Source: Neisseria shayeganii 871 (GTDB lineage: Bacteria; Pseudomonadota; Gammaproteobacteria; Burkholderiales; Neisseriaceae). Taken from it: DNA of 48,796 bases. Each line of letters starts with the position of its first letter. Position 1 is the stretch's first letter. Below are positions 1-8,821 of the stretch, one piece after another. The notes below the pieces were generated by a model. It was not told where the DNA came from. It saw only the letters and a list, made by a program, of their open reading frames with translations, and did not search any database. The stretch spans positions 1,117,372 through 1,166,167 of the forward strand of contig NZ_JH164926.1 in the NCBI RefSeq assembly GCF_000226875.1, given 5' to 3'. The position numbers were made by a program, and so were the translations under genes.

Positions 1-11
1 GCAAAGGTCTC
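1..11. repeat. Right end of a MITE-like palindromic element (copy 0, truncated by window edge)
   Basis: The first 11 bases match the right terminal repeat (GCAAAGGTCTC) of the element found in full six more times. It runs directly into an eikDUS (12-23), as at the copies ending at 17703 and 35653. Only the end is visible, so its size and left flank are unknown. Confidence 0.6.
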
Positions 12-21
12 AGGCTACCTG

Positions 22-61
22 AAAAAACCAAGCCGTCCGGCAGACACCGGACGGCTTGGTT
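22..61 (-). terminator. Intrinsic terminator for the DUF1328 gene
   Basis: A perfect 15-bp stem (26-40 pairing with 47-61) has a 6-nt loop and is followed, read on the minus strand, by a run of six T (the A run at 22-27). It lies 34 bp beyond the stop codon of the small membrane-protein gene, so it most likely ends that transcript. Confidence 0.85.
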
Positions 62-94
62 ATAGAAGGGCGTATTGGCATTTACCCTGCCGAA

Positions 95-253
95 TCAGCG
101 TTTTCGGCCAAAGATAAACGACAACACCGATAAAACCAAAAAGGCGATGAACAGAATTTTGGCAATACCCGCAGCACTGCCGGCAATGCCGCCAAAACCC
201 AAAACCGCCGCAATAATGGCAATCACGAAAAAGACAATCGAATAATGCAGCAT
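95..253 (-). CDS. DUF1328 / YtjA-family small membrane protein
   Basis: The 52-residue product begins MLHYSIVFFVIAIIAAVLGF and ends FGRKR. It consists almost wholly of two hydrophobic segments (about residues 4-24 and 29-48) joined by a Gly/Ala-rich turn (GGIAGSAAGI), the layout of the DUF1328 family of tiny inner-membrane proteins. Function of the family is not established; members are often stress-linked. The start is supported by an AAGGA Shine-Dalgarno sequence 6 nt upstream. It is a single-gene unit closed by the terminator at 22-61. The AT-rich 254-367 upstream presumably holds its promoter, but I could not pick one out. Confidence 0.85.
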   Translation of the reverse strand: MLHYSIVFFVIAIIAAVLGFGGIAGSAAGIAKILFIAFLVLSVLSFIFGRKR

Positions 254-367
254 CGCATTCCTTTCAAGTTAATCAATTAAAAATTAAACTTTGATAGCTG
301 AATGCAATATAACACAAGGCAGCAATATTGGCAAATTCAATTGAATAATTATTTTTTATAAATTAAT

Positions 368-1129
368 TCAAATATCATCGCCGCAACCCGAGCAGGTTTC
401 TTGGTAGCGCCGGTAATACGCGCTAATCGACTGCACCACCTCATCCGGGCAATCGCATACCCGAATCAAATCCATATCCGCCGCCGACACATAGGCCCGT
501 TCCAGCAACTGGGCGCGCAACCAGTCCACCAAGCCGCCCCAGAAACCCGAACCCATCAAAATCAAAGGCCGAAACGGCGTTTTGCCGGTTTGCACCAAAG
601 TCAGGGTTTCAAACAACTCATCCAAGGTGCCGAAACCGCCGGGCAACACCACCCAAGCCAGAGAGTGCTTGATAAACATTGCTTTGCGCGAAAGCAAGGA
701 ATCAAAGCACACCGATACGTCCTGATAGTCGTTCGGCTTCTGCTCGTGCGGCAACACGATATTCAGGCCCACCGTTTGACTTCTGCCCCCGAATGCGCCT
801 TTGTTCGCCGCTTCCATAATGCCCGGCCCGCCGCCGGAGAGCACCGCAAAGCCGGCATCCGACAAACGGCGCGCCAGCCCCTCGCATAAGGCATACAGCG
901 GATCGTCCGCCGGCGTGCGGGCGCTGCCGTAAATGCTCACCGCCGGCCGGATGCCGCTGAGCACCTCGTCCGCCGCCACAAATTCCGCCGCCAACTCCGC
1001 CGCACTCAAGGTATCCTGCCGGCACACCACCGGCCGCGAAGTTTCTTTTGCCGGTTCGCAATCGGCCAACTGATTTTCAAGCCACATCTCGCCTACTCTC
1101 GTCGAATCATTGATCACGGGCGGCATCAT
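368..1129 (-). CDS. LOG-family (TIGR00730) Rossmann-fold nucleotide hydrolase
   Basis: The product has both hallmarks of the Lonely Guy / lysine-decarboxylase-like fold: GGPGIMEAANKGA in the middle and PGGFGTLDELFE further on, the nucleotide-binding and catalytic glutamate region. Characterised members remove ribose 5-phosphate from nucleoside monophosphates (cytokinin-type or AMP substrates); the substrate here is unknown. From the ATG at 1129 it is 253 aa, within the family range once a poorly conserved N-terminal tail of about 60 residues is allowed. Start choice is uncertain: a TTG at 1153 and an ATG at 1087 are in the same frame, and none has a strong ribosome site. It is transcribed away from polA; the 118-bp gap holds eikDUS copies at 1166-1177 and 1238-1249. 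Confidence 0.85.
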   Translation of the reverse strand: MMPPVINDSTRVGEMWLENQLADCEPAKETSRPVVCRQDTLSAAELAAEFVAADEVLSGIRPAVSIYGSARTPADDPLYALCEGLARRLSDAGFAVLSGGGPGIMEAANKGAFGGRSQTVGLNIVLPHEQKPNDYQDVSVCFDSLLSRKAMFIKHSLAWVVLPGGFGTLDELFETLTLVQTGKTPFRPLILMGSGFWGGLVDWLRAQLLERAYVSAADMDLIRVCDCPDEVVQSISAYYRRYQETCSGCGDDI

Positions 1130-1271
1130 AAAGAGGCGGCCCAGCCTCGGCAATGCTTTTCTGTTTTCAGGTAGCCTGAAACCTTTTCCCGTACAATATG
1201 CGCCTAAGCGATTATTCGGGTAGCTTCATCCTATTTCAGGCTACCTGAAACCCCACTTCAGGATTTCCGAT

Positions 1272-4097
1272 ATGTCCCTCTCCCCCACCCTGCTTCTTGT
1301 CGACGGCTCTTCCTATCTCTACCGCGCATTTCACGCCATGGCACCGCTGACCGCGCCCGACGGCACGCCCACCGGCGCGTTGTACGGCGTACTCAACATG
1401 CTGCGCCGCCTGCGTGCCGATTATGTGCACGACTATTGCGCGGTGGTGTTTGATGCCAAGGGCGAAAACTTCCGCCACAAAATGTATCCCGACTACAAAG
1501 CCACGCGCCCGCCGATGCCCGACGAACTGCGCCCGCAGGCCGAAATGCTGCCCGAATTGGTACGGCTGATGGGCTGGCCGGTGTTGATTGTGCCGGATGT
1601 GGAAGCCGACGACGTGATCGGCACGCTGGCGAAGCAAGGCGAGGAAGCGGGCTGGAACGTGGTGATTTCCACCGGCGACAAAGACATGGCGCAGCTGGTG
1701 TCCGAGCACGTGACCCTTGTCAACACCATGAGCAACGAGAAGCTCGACATCGAAGGCGTGAAAAACAAATTCGGCGTGCGCCCCGACCAAATCATTGATT
1801 ATCTGACCTTAATCGGCGACAAAGTGGACAACGTGCCGGGCGTGGACAAGTGCGGCCCCAAAACCGCCGTGAAATGGCTGGACCAATACAGCACGCTGCA
1901 AAACGTGATGGACAATGCGTATGAAATCAAAGGCAAAGTCGGCGAAAACCTGCAAGCCGCGCTGCCGCAACTGCCCCTGTCTTACCAACTCGTTACCATC
2001 AAAACCGATGTGGACTTGCATTCGGAACTTTTCCCACAGGGACTTCCTACGGGCGCATCCGTCCTCGAGGCCTTGCGCCGCACCACGCCGAAATGGGCGC
2101 AACTGGCGGTGGAATTCAAACGCCTCAACTTCCGTACTTGGCTGAAAGAAGCCGAAGAGCGCATGCACGAAGGCAACGGCGATTTGTTCGGCGAGGCGCA
2201 TATCGGCGAACAGGCTGCCTTGGCCGAACCAGGGCTACCTGAAGCCACAGAGCATCCCGCAGGAAAAACCGCCCCAGCTCCTGCATCGCTGGATTATCAA
2301 GCCCTTACCACCGAAAGCCAATTTGCTGCCCTGTTGAGCAAATTGTCGCAAGCCGACACCATCGGCATCGACACCGAAACCACCAGTCTCAACCCGATGG
2401 AAGCACAGCTCGTCGGCATCAGCATTGCTTTCAAAGCAGGCGAAGCCGTGTATATCCCGCTCGGCCACACACCCACCGCCGCGCCCGAACAGCTTGATTT
2501 GCAAGAAGTATTAGGCCGTCTGAAACCCCATTTAGAGAATGCCTGTCTGAAAAAAATCGGCCAAAACCTCAAATACGACCAGCACATTTTCGCCAACTAC
2601 GGCATTGCCCTGAACGGCATTGCCGGCGATGCCATGCTCGCTTCTTACATTATCGAAAGCCACTTGGGGCACGGCCTCGACGAGCTTTCCCAACGCTGGC
2701 TCGGCCTGCCTACCATTACCTACGAATCCCTGTGCGGCAAAGGCGCCAAGCAGATATCGTTTGCCGATGTCGGCCTCGAACAAGCCACCGAATACGCCGC
2801 CCAAGATGCCGATTTCGCCCTGCGTATCGAAGGCTGGCTGAAAGCACAAATGGACGAAAAACAGCTGGAAATGTATCAAAACATGGAGCTGCCCGTGGCC
2901 CAAGTGCTGTTTGAAATGGAGCGCAACGGCGTACTCATCGACAAAAACGAACTCGCCCAACAAAGCCACGAACTCGGCACCCAACTGCTGGCGCTGGAGC
3001 AGCAAGCCTACGCAGCCGCAGGCCAGCCCTTCAACCTCAACTCGCCCAAACAACTGCAAGAAATCCTGTTCGACAAAATGGGCATTCCCACCAAAGGGCT
3101 GAAAAAAACCGCCTCCGGCGGCATTTCCACCAACGAAGCCGTGCTCGAACAACTCGCGCTCGACTACCCGCTGCCCAAAATCATCTTACAAAACCGCGGC
3201 CTAGCCAAACTCAAATCCACCTACACCGACAAACTGCCCGAGATGATCAACCCGCACACCGGCCGCGTGCACACCACCTACGCCCAAGCCGTCGCCATCA
3301 CCGGGCGGCTTGCCAGCAACAACCCCAACCTGCAAAACATCCCCATCCGCACCGAAGAAGGCCGCCGCGTGCGCCGCGCCTTTACCGCCCCTTCAGGTAG
3401 CCTCATCGTCTCCGCCGACTATTCCCAAATCGAGTTGCGCATCATGGCGCATTTGAGCGGCGACCAAACCCTGATCGAAGCCTTTAACAACGGCGAAGAC
3501 ATCCACCGCCGCACCGCCGCCGAAGTGTTCGGCGTCGCACAAGAAAACGTCAGCAGCGAACAGCGCCGCTACGCCAAAACCATCAACTTCGGCCTCATCT
3601 ACGGCATGGGCCAATACGGTCTCGCCAAATCGCTGGGCATCGACAACCTTTCCGCCAAAAACTTCATCGACCGCTACTTCGCCCGCTACCCCGGCGTGGC
3701 CGACTACATGCAGCGCACCAAAGAACAGGCCGCCGCCCAAGGCTACGTAGAAACCCTGTTCGGCCGCCGCCTCTACCTGCCCGGCATCCACGCCAAAAAC
3801 GCCAACGAGCGCGCCGGCGCCGAACGCGCCGCCATCAACGCCCCTATGCAAGGCACCGCCTCCGACCTCATCAAACGCGCCATGATCGCCGTGCGCAACT
3901 GGCTCGTTTCAGACGGCCTCCAAAGCAAACTCATCATGCAGGTGCACGACGAACTGGTGCTGGAAGTGCCTGAATCGGAACTGGATTTAGTGAAAACCAA
4001 ACTGCCCGAAATTATGGCAGGCGTAGCCGACGGCATGCTGGGCGTACCATTGGTGGCAGAAGTGGGCGCGGGGGAGAATTGGGAAGAGGCGCATTGA
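1272..4097 (+). CDS. polA: DNA polymerase I
   Basis: The 941-aa full-length Pol I has all three domains. The 5'-nuclease (about 1-300) opens with LLVDGSSYLYRAFHA. A Pro/Ala-rich linker follows. The 3'-5' proofreading exonuclease (about 345-540) keeps DxE in IDTETTSLNP, NLKYD and YAAQD. The polymerase domain (about 560-941) has motif A DYSQIELR near 715, motif B RRYAKTINFGLIYG near 764 and motif C QVHDELV near 890. It fills Okazaki-fragment and repair gaps and removes RNA primers. The proofreading residues look intact, unlike in some Pol I enzymes. Uptake sequences of both dialects lie in the gene: eikDUS near 2230 (one mismatch) and 3393, and Neisseria-type near 2514 and 3908. The transcript probably ends at the repeat hairpin 4108-4132. 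Confidence 0.98.
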   Translation: MSLSPTLLLVDGSSYLYRAFHAMAPLTAPDGTPTGALYGVLNMLRRLRADYVHDYCAVVFDAKGENFRHKMYPDYKATRPPMPDELRPQAEMLPELVRLMGWPVLIVPDVEADDVIGTLAKQGEEAGWNVVISTGDKDMAQLVSEHVTLVNTMSNEKLDIEGVKNKFGVRPDQIIDYLTLIGDKVDNVPGVDKCGPKTAVKWLDQYSTLQNVMDNAYEIKGKVGENLQAALPQLPLSYQLVTIKTDVDLHSELFPQGLPTGASVLEALRRTTPKWAQLAVEFKRLNFRTWLKEAEERMHEGNGDLFGEAHIGEQAALAEPGLPEATEHPAGKTAPAPASLDYQALTTESQFAALLSKLSQADTIGIDTETTSLNPMEAQLVGISIAFKAGEAVYIPLGHTPTAAPEQLDLQEVLGRLKPHLENACLKKIGQNLKYDQHIFANYGIALNGIAGDAMLASYIIESHLGHGLDELSQRWLGLPTITYESLCGKGAKQISFADVGLEQATEYAAQDADFALRIEGWLKAQMDEKQLEMYQNMELPVAQVLFEMERNGVLIDKNELAQQSHELGTQLLALEQQAYAAAGQPFNLNSPKQLQEILFDKMGIPTKGLKKTASGGISTNEAVLEQLALDYPLPKIILQNRGLAKLKSTYTDKLPEMINPHTGRVHTTYAQAVAITGRLASNNPNLQNIPIRTEEGRRVRRAFTAPSGSLIVSADYSQIELRIMAHLSGDQTLIEAFNNGEDIHRRTAAEVFGVAQENVSSEQRRYAKTINFGLIYGMGQYGLAKSLGIDNLSAKNFIDRYFARYPGVADYMQRTKEQAAAQGYVETLFGRRLYLPGIHAKNANERAGAERAAINAPMQGTASDLIKRAMIAVRNWLVSDGLQSKLIMQVHDELVLEVPESELDLVKTKLPEIMAGVADGMLGVPLVAEVGAGENWEEAH

Positions 4098-4103
4098 TTG
4101 GCC

Positions 4104-4176
4104 GTAGGTCGGATACTTGTATCCGACTTTTTGTGTGAGGCTGAAATAATTTGTCGGATTCAAGAATCCGACCTAC
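4104..4176. repeat. 72-bp intergenic repeat, copy A (with terminator hairpin)
   Basis: The ends are inverted (GTAGGTCGGAT at the left, ATCCGACCTAC at the right). A near-identical 71-bp copy lies in the same orientation at 5400-5470, so the two bracket the beta-propeller-like gene. The left half is itself a perfect 9-bp hairpin (4108-4116 / 4119-4127) followed by five T, which would terminate polA transcripts. Related short pieces are found inside hrpA near 46050-46125. Confidence 0.75.
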
Positions 4177-4251
4177 TGCTACTTATCTCCAACACCCCGT
4201 GCATGGTGACAAATATCAGATTCACGAATCAAACCTGATACCTACGTTTGC

Positions 4252-5331
4252 TTATGCCCCATTGCCCAGCCAAGCGATCAGACCGGCTTCGCCTTGCGGG
4301 AAATCGGGGTAATACACGCTTTTGGCTCTGGCGGCCAAGGCCATGCCCGTACCGCCCGGGTGAAAGGCAATGGCTGTAATGCCTGCCGGATAAGGCCAGT
4401 GGACGATGAGGGACAAATCGGCGCGGCGGTGGAAATACACGCCGCCGGTTTCGCCGGCATAATGTGCCGTCGCCACGATTTCGGTACCCACGGCGCAGTT
4501 TTTAAAATAACCTGCTTCCAAGTCAGGCAAAGGGGCAAATGCACGCGGGGCAAAGGTTTCACCGTCGGTAAGCAACAAGGCGTAACCGGGATGGGCATAA
4601 CCGGGTTGCAACAGCATCGCCATATCGCCGTTGGCGGCAAAGCCGATATGCTCAATCCATTTCCAACGTCCCGCGCCCGGCGCCTCGTCCGGCGTACAAG
4701 CCACGGCGGGCGGGGGAATATCGATTAATTCAGCGGTAAGCGGGTTGCCCTGCCAAGTATGCAGTGCATAGGAAATGGTGCTGTTGCCGTTTTCCAAAGG
4801 TGCAGGCAGCGTGTGCATCATCACGTAGCGGCCGCTTATCGGATTTTGAAATACCTGACAATTTGAAAACGGCAAATCCAATTGCCGCACGCCTTGCAAC
4901 ACGCCATCGGGAAAGCGCCAAGCAGTAACTTCCCGGCTGTCTTTCCAGTACGGCGGCGCGGTTTGCTTATCCAGATAGGTATAGCGCTCAATATTGAACA
5001 GGCCGCTGCCGTCGGGCAAAAAATGCAGCGCGTTGAAAACACCGTGCGTTTGACGCGGATGCCGTCCTGCGGCCACCTGCGCGGCGTCTTCCACCGCCAG
5101 CACGCACCAATGGCCGCCTTCCGCAGTCACGGAAAGCCATTGTCCGCATAGTGAAAACGCCAGCATATCTATGTTTTTCAGCGGCTTGTTTTGCCACAAC
5201 AGGGTACCGTCGCGCGCATCATACAGCGCGATACGCCCCTGTACCTTGCTGGAGGCCAAATAGCGCCCGCAGCGGCTGAAATACAGATAATCGGCGCTTT
5301 TGAGTTTGATGGGTTTGGTGTTTTGCGGCAT
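4252..5331 (-). CDS. WD40/beta-propeller-like protein of unknown function
   Basis: The 359-residue product has no signal peptide or membrane segment. Repeated blade-like stretches alternate hydrophobic strands with Gly/Asp turns and WD-type ends: YLYFSRCGRYLASS, RIALYDARDGTLLW, LAFSLCGQWLSVTAEGG, AIAFHPGGTGMALAARA. The spacing suggests a degenerate beta-propeller, usually a scaffold or sensor; no catalytic motif is visible and I do not recognise a named family. The ATG at 5331 is chosen over an in-frame start 18 codons upstream because TAAGGAG lies 7-8 nt before it. The gene stands alone between the two direct copies of a 72-bp repeat, and a 9-bp hairpin (5361-5369 / 5375-5383) lies just upstream. 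Confidence 0.7.
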   Translation of the reverse strand: MPQNTKPIKLKSADYLYFSRCGRYLASSKVQGRIALYDARDGTLLWQNKPLKNIDMLAFSLCGQWLSVTAEGGHWCVLAVEDAAQVAAGRHPRQTHGVFNALHFLPDGSGLFNIERYTYLDKQTAPPYWKDSREVTAWRFPDGVLQGVRQLDLPFSNCQVFQNPISGRYVMMHTLPAPLENGNSTISYALHTWQGNPLTAELIDIPPPAVACTPDEAPGAGRWKWIEHIGFAANGDMAMLLQPGYAHPGYALLLTDGETFAPRAFAPLPDLEAGYFKNCAVGTEIVATAHYAGETGGVYFHRRADLSLIVHWPYPAGITAIAFHPGGTGMALAARAKSVYYPDFPQGEAGLIAWLGNGA

Positions 5332-5360
5332 CACACAACTCCTTAACGTAAAGGCTACCT

Positions 5361-5383
5361 GAAAGCCCCGATTTGGGGCTTTC
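5361..5383. other. Perfect 9-bp hairpin upstream of the propeller gene
   Basis: GAAAGCCCC (5361-5369) pairs with GGGGCTTTC (5375-5383) around a 5-nt loop. It overlaps the end of an eikDUS and lies 30 bp upstream of the start codon at 5331, so it could form in that leader. Neither strand has a T run after it, so a terminator role is not supported. Confidence 0.5.
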
Positions 5384-5399
5384 AACTGGCTCAGAAGCA

Positions 5400-5470
5400 G
5401 TAGGTCGGATACTCGTATCCGACTTTTATGTCAACCCAAATCTTTTGTCGGATTCAAGAATCCGATCTAC
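5400..5470. repeat. 72-bp intergenic repeat, copy B
   Basis: Same orientation and architecture as copy A at 4104-4176: a perfect 9-bp hairpin 5404-5412 / 5415-5423 followed by four T, about 20 bp of variable middle, then GTCGGATTCAAGAATCCGA and a closing inverted end. It differs from copy A mainly in the middle segment. Confidence 0.7.
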
Positions 5471-5538
5471 TGCTGCCTTTCAGGTAGCTGCCACAGGCTA
5501 CCTGAAACCCTTCCCCCATCTTCTCCGAAAGCCCCATC

Positions 5539-5727
5539 ATGCCCTCTTCCCCTCTTTACTTCGATGCCCTCATCATCGGCGCCGATGCGGCGGGGATGAT
5601 GTGTGCGGCGCGTATCAGGCAGTGCGGGCGGACGGTGGCGCTGCTGGATCATGCGCAGAAAATCGGCGAAAAAATCCGCATTTCCGGCGGCGGACGCTGC
5701 AATTTCACCAATACGCAAATGGCGTAG
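5539..5727 (+). pseudogene. Truncated N-terminus of a BaiN/HI0933-family flavoprotein
   Basis: The 62 codons encode the FAD-binding start of a HI0933/BaiN-type NAD(P)/FAD oxidoreductase: a first beta strand FDALIIGADAAGMMCAA, then a basic strand-turn and ISGGGRCNFTNT, the family's signature loop. Intact members are about 400 residues, so roughly 85 percent is missing. The reading frame stops where an intergenic repeat begins: the TAG stop belongs to the repeat's GTAGGTTG end. The glycine motif reads GADAAG where GAGAAG is expected, another sign of decay. The opposite-facing alaS begins (3' end) 160 bp later, with no sign of the rest of the gene in between. The start has no strong ribosome site. 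Confidence 0.75.
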
Positions 5728-5820
5728 GTTGAGTTAGGCCAAAGGCCGTAAACCAACATTGAGTCAAAATAAGCAAACATGGCCATGTTGGGTTTACGCT
5801 GCGCTTCAACCCAACCTACA
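5724..5820. repeat. Intergenic repeat with inverted GTAGGTTG / CAACCTAC ends (copy 1)
   Basis: A 97-bp stretch begins GCGTAGGTTGAGTTA and ends TTCAACCCAACCTACAC, so its ends are inverted. A second copy with the same ends lies at 42792-42890. In this position it has cut off the flavoprotein gene and supplies that gene's stop codon. Confidence 0.65.
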
Positions 5821-5844
5821 CTTACTACGCTTACTTATTTCACA

Positions 5845-5875
5845 AGGCCGTCTGAAACATTCAGACGGCCTTTTT
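5845..5875. terminator. Neisseria-dialect DUS inverted pair, terminator-like
   Basis: AGGCCGTCTGAA (5845-5856) pairs with TTCAGACGGCCT (5860-5871), with five T on the plus strand (5871-5875). It sits 15 bp past the end of alaS, which comes from the other side. The T run fits termination of plus-strand transcripts better than of alaS. It is the Neisseria dialect inside an otherwise eikDUS-rich part of the window. Confidence 0.7.
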
Positions 5876-5889
5876 CAATCAAACCAAAA

Positions 5890-8514
5890 TCAAGCCAGCT
5901 TGCCGCCCACCCAATCGGCCACGCTATTCAGCGCTTCCGGCAGTTTAGCGGCGTCGGTTCCGCCAGCCTGGGCCAGATCGGGGCGGCCGCCGCCTTTGCC
6001 GCCGATTTGTTCAGCCACAAATTTCACCAAGTCGCCGGCTTTCACTTTAGCGGTTAAGGGTTTGGACACGCCGGCGCACAGGGACACTTTGCCGTCGTTT
6101 ACTGCGGCGAGCAGCACCACGGCTTCATCGGATTTGCCGGTAAGGTCGGTTACGATTTCGCGCAGGGCGGCGGCATCGGCTTCGATTTGCGCCACCACCA
6201 GTTTGGCTGCGCCTAGGTCTTGGGCCTTATCCAACAGTTTGGCGCCGGCGTGCACGGCCAGCTCGGCTTTGGCTTTGGCCAGCTCTTTTTCCAGTACTTT
6301 GGTTTGGGCGGCGTTGGCCTGGATTTTGCCCAATACGTCGCGCTCGGTTTGGGCTTTGACTTCGGCGATGATGTCTTTCACCAAACGCTCTTGGTTTTGC
6401 GCCCATTGCAGGGCGTTGAGGCCGGTGATGGCTTCCAGGCGGCGGATGCCGGCGGCGATGCCGCCTTCGCTGATGATTTTGAACAGGCCGATGTCGCCGG
6501 TGCGCTGCACATGGGTGCCGCCGCACAATTCGGTGGAGAAATCGCCCATTTTCAACACGCGCACTTCGTCGCCGTATTTTTCGCCAAACAGCATCATGGC
6601 GCCGGCTTTTTGCGCGTCTTCCATGCTCATGATCTCGGCGTCCACCGCCACATTGGCAAGAATAGCAGCATTGACGCGACGCTCGACTTCGGCGATTTCT
6701 TCGGCGGTAACCGGCTGCGGATGGGAAATATCGAAGCGGGTAACTTCGGCGGTAACCAGCGAGCCTTTTTGTTCCACATGGCTGCCGAGCACTTCGCGCA
6801 GGGCGCGGTGCATCAAATGGGTGGCGCTGTGGTTGCGCATATTGGCGTTGCGGATGTCGTTGTCGATTTCGGCGCGCACGGCATCGCCCACTTTCAGGCT
6901 ACCTGAAACCAAGACGCCGAATTGGCCGAACACGGCGGCTTTGATTTTTTGGGTGTCGCGCACTTCAAAGCGGTTGCCGCCGGCAAAAATATAGCCGACA
7001 TCGCCCACTTGGCCGCCGCTTTCGGCGTAGAACGGGGTGTGGTCCAGCACCACGGTGCCGGTTTCGCCTTCGTGCAATTCGTTCACCGGTTCGCTGTCTT
7101 GATACAGGGCGAGGATTTTGGCTTCGGTTTGGCGCTCGGTATAGCCTCTGAATTCGGTGTCCTGGCCCTCGTAGGCCAGCTGGGTGTCGGCCTTGAAACT
7201 TTGCGCGGCGCGGGCGCGGGCGCGTTGGGCGGCCATTTCGCGCTCGAAACCGGCTTCATCCATCTCAATGCCGCGCTCGCGGCAGATGTCGGCGGTGAGG
7301 TCGTAGGGAAAGCCGTAGGTGTCGTAAAGTTTGAAGATGATTTCGCCGTCCAGCGTGTTTTGGCTACCTGAAAGCGCGTTTTCCAGCAACGCCATGCCGG
7401 TTTCCAAAGTTTGGGCGAAGCGGGTTTCTTCGTTTTTCAAGGCTTCTTCGATTTGGCTTTGGCGCTCTTTCAGCTCGGGATAGGCTTCACCCATCTCGGC
7501 CACCAAATCGGGCACCAGTTTGTGGAAGAACGCGCCTTTTTGGCCCAGTTTGTAGCCGTGGCGCACGGCGCGGCGGATGATGCGGCGCAGCACATAGCCT
7601 CGGCCTTCGTTGCTCGGCAGCACGCCGTCGGCAATCAAAAACGCGCAGGCGCGGATGTGGTCGGCAATCACTTTCAGGCTGGGCACGTCCATGCTGAATT
7701 CGGTGCCGGTTTCGCGGGCGGCGGCTTTGAGCAGGTTTTGGAACAAATCAATTTCGTAGTTGCTGTTCACATGCTGCATCACCGCGGCCATGCGCTCCAG
7801 GCCCATGCCGGTGTCCACGCTGGGCTTGGGCAGTGGGTTCATCTTGCCTTGTTCGTCGCGGTTGAACTGCATGAATACGCAGTTCCAGATTTCGATAAAG
7901 CGGTCGCCGTCTTCTTCGGCGCTGCCCGGAGGGCCGCCCCAAATGTGCTCGCCGTGGTCGTAGAAAATTTCGGAGCAAGGGCCGCAGGGGCCGGTGTCGC
8001 CCATTTGCCAGAAGTTGTCGGAAGCGTAGCGGCCGCCCTTGTTGTCGCCGATGCGGATGATTTTGCTTTCAGGTAGCCCGATTTCGTCGCGCCACACGGC
8101 GTAGGCTTCGTCGTCTTCGGCATAAACGGTAGCCAAGAGTTTTTCTTTGGGCAGGTTCAGCCATTCGGGGGAAGTGAGGAATTCCCAAGCGAAATGGATG
8201 GCATCGCGTTTGAAGTAGTCGCCGAATGAGAAGTTGCCCATCATTTCAAAGAAGGTGTGGTGGCGGGCGGTGTAGCCTACGTTTTCCAAGTCGTTGTGTT
8301 TGCCGCCTGCGCGTACGCATTTTTGTGCGGTGGTGGCGCGGCTGTAGGGGCGTTTGTCGAAGCCTAAGAATACGTCTTTAAACTGGTTCATGCCGGCGTT
8401 GGTAAACAGCAGGGTGGGGTCGTCGTGCGGCACCAGTGAGGAAGAAGCCACGATTTGGTGGCCCTTGCTTTCGAAAAACTGAAGGAATTTTTGGCGCAGT
8501 TGTTTGGTATTCAT
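5890..8514 (-). CDS. alaS: Alanyl-tRNA synthetase
   Basis: The 874-aa enzyme charges tRNA-Ala with alanine. The class II catalytic domain begins at MNTKQLRQKFLQFF and includes VPHDDPTLLFTNAGMNQFKD and CVRAGGKHNDLENVG. The editing domain has the zinc-binding HSATHLMH and the distal CGGTHV, needed to hydrolyse Ser-tRNA-Ala. The C-terminal DHHA1/C-Ala region ends GGKGGGRPDLAQAGG followed by a short tail. Length matches the usual 870-880. The ATG at 8514 is chosen because it aligns with the family start; the frame stays open 85 codons further but that stretch has no homology features. eikDUS copies lie near 6896, 7361 and 8069. Confidence 0.98.
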   Translation of the reverse strand: MNTKQLRQKFLQFFESKGHQIVASSSLVPHDDPTLLFTNAGMNQFKDVFLGFDKRPYSRATTAQKCVRAGGKHNDLENVGYTARHHTFFEMMGNFSFGDYFKRDAIHFAWEFLTSPEWLNLPKEKLLATVYAEDDEAYAVWRDEIGLPESKIIRIGDNKGGRYASDNFWQMGDTGPCGPCSEIFYDHGEHIWGGPPGSAEEDGDRFIEIWNCVFMQFNRDEQGKMNPLPKPSVDTGMGLERMAAVMQHVNSNYEIDLFQNLLKAAARETGTEFSMDVPSLKVIADHIRACAFLIADGVLPSNEGRGYVLRRIIRRAVRHGYKLGQKGAFFHKLVPDLVAEMGEAYPELKERQSQIEEALKNEETRFAQTLETGMALLENALSGSQNTLDGEIIFKLYDTYGFPYDLTADICRERGIEMDEAGFEREMAAQRARARAAQSFKADTQLAYEGQDTEFRGYTERQTEAKILALYQDSEPVNELHEGETGTVVLDHTPFYAESGGQVGDVGYIFAGGNRFEVRDTQKIKAAVFGQFGVLVSGSLKVGDAVRAEIDNDIRNANMRNHSATHLMHRALREVLGSHVEQKGSLVTAEVTRFDISHPQPVTAEEIAEVERRVNAAILANVAVDAEIMSMEDAQKAGAMMLFGEKYGDEVRVLKMGDFSTELCGGTHVQRTGDIGLFKIISEGGIAAGIRRLEAITGLNALQWAQNQERLVKDIIAEVKAQTERDVLGKIQANAAQTKVLEKELAKAKAELAVHAGAKLLDKAQDLGAAKLVVAQIEADAAALREIVTDLTGKSDEAVVLLAAVNDGKVSLCAGVSKPLTAKVKAGDLVKFVAEQIGGKGGGRPDLAQAGGTDAAKLPEALNSVADWVGGKLA

Positions 8515-8821
8515 GGGTTTGCAGTCTGTTTCATCAAGTTTGAACGGTGAGATAGGTGGAAATCGGATATTTTTTAAAGAACAAGCGGCCTGTTTCCGAT
8601 TCCGGCTGCCTGAAAACGCGCAGCCGGAGCGGGCCGGCAACAGGCCGTCCGGCCTGCATACGCTTCTGTTTCCAGGCAAAAAAATGGCGCATATCTTATA
8701 CCAAAGCCGCCTGCTGCGCCATCGGCAAAGCGGGTTCGCCCGCCCCTTTGCGGCACCGCGCCTACTCAAAGTCAGGCGAATCCCTTATACTGGTTTTGCA
8801 TCTGCCTGATTCGAACACGGA
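8515..8821. other. Intergenic region between divergent alaS and potF-like genes
   Basis: These 307 bp hold no convincing gene. They contain a DUS-like GGCTGCCTGAA near 8607 (the Simonsiella-type spelling), a GC-rich imperfect hairpin around 8728-8756, and a TATACT at 8786-8791 that could be the -10 of the downstream gene but has no recognisable -35 at the right distance. Both divergent promoters must lie here. Confidence 0.4.

Noticed and set aside
5759..6994. A 411-codon frame opposite the 3' part of alaS
   Set aside because: Composition (Ser/Thr/Pro-rich) and overlap with conserved alaS domains mark it as non-coding.
8786..8791. TATACT as the potF-like promoter
   Set aside because: No -35 element at 16-18 nt; kept only as a remark.
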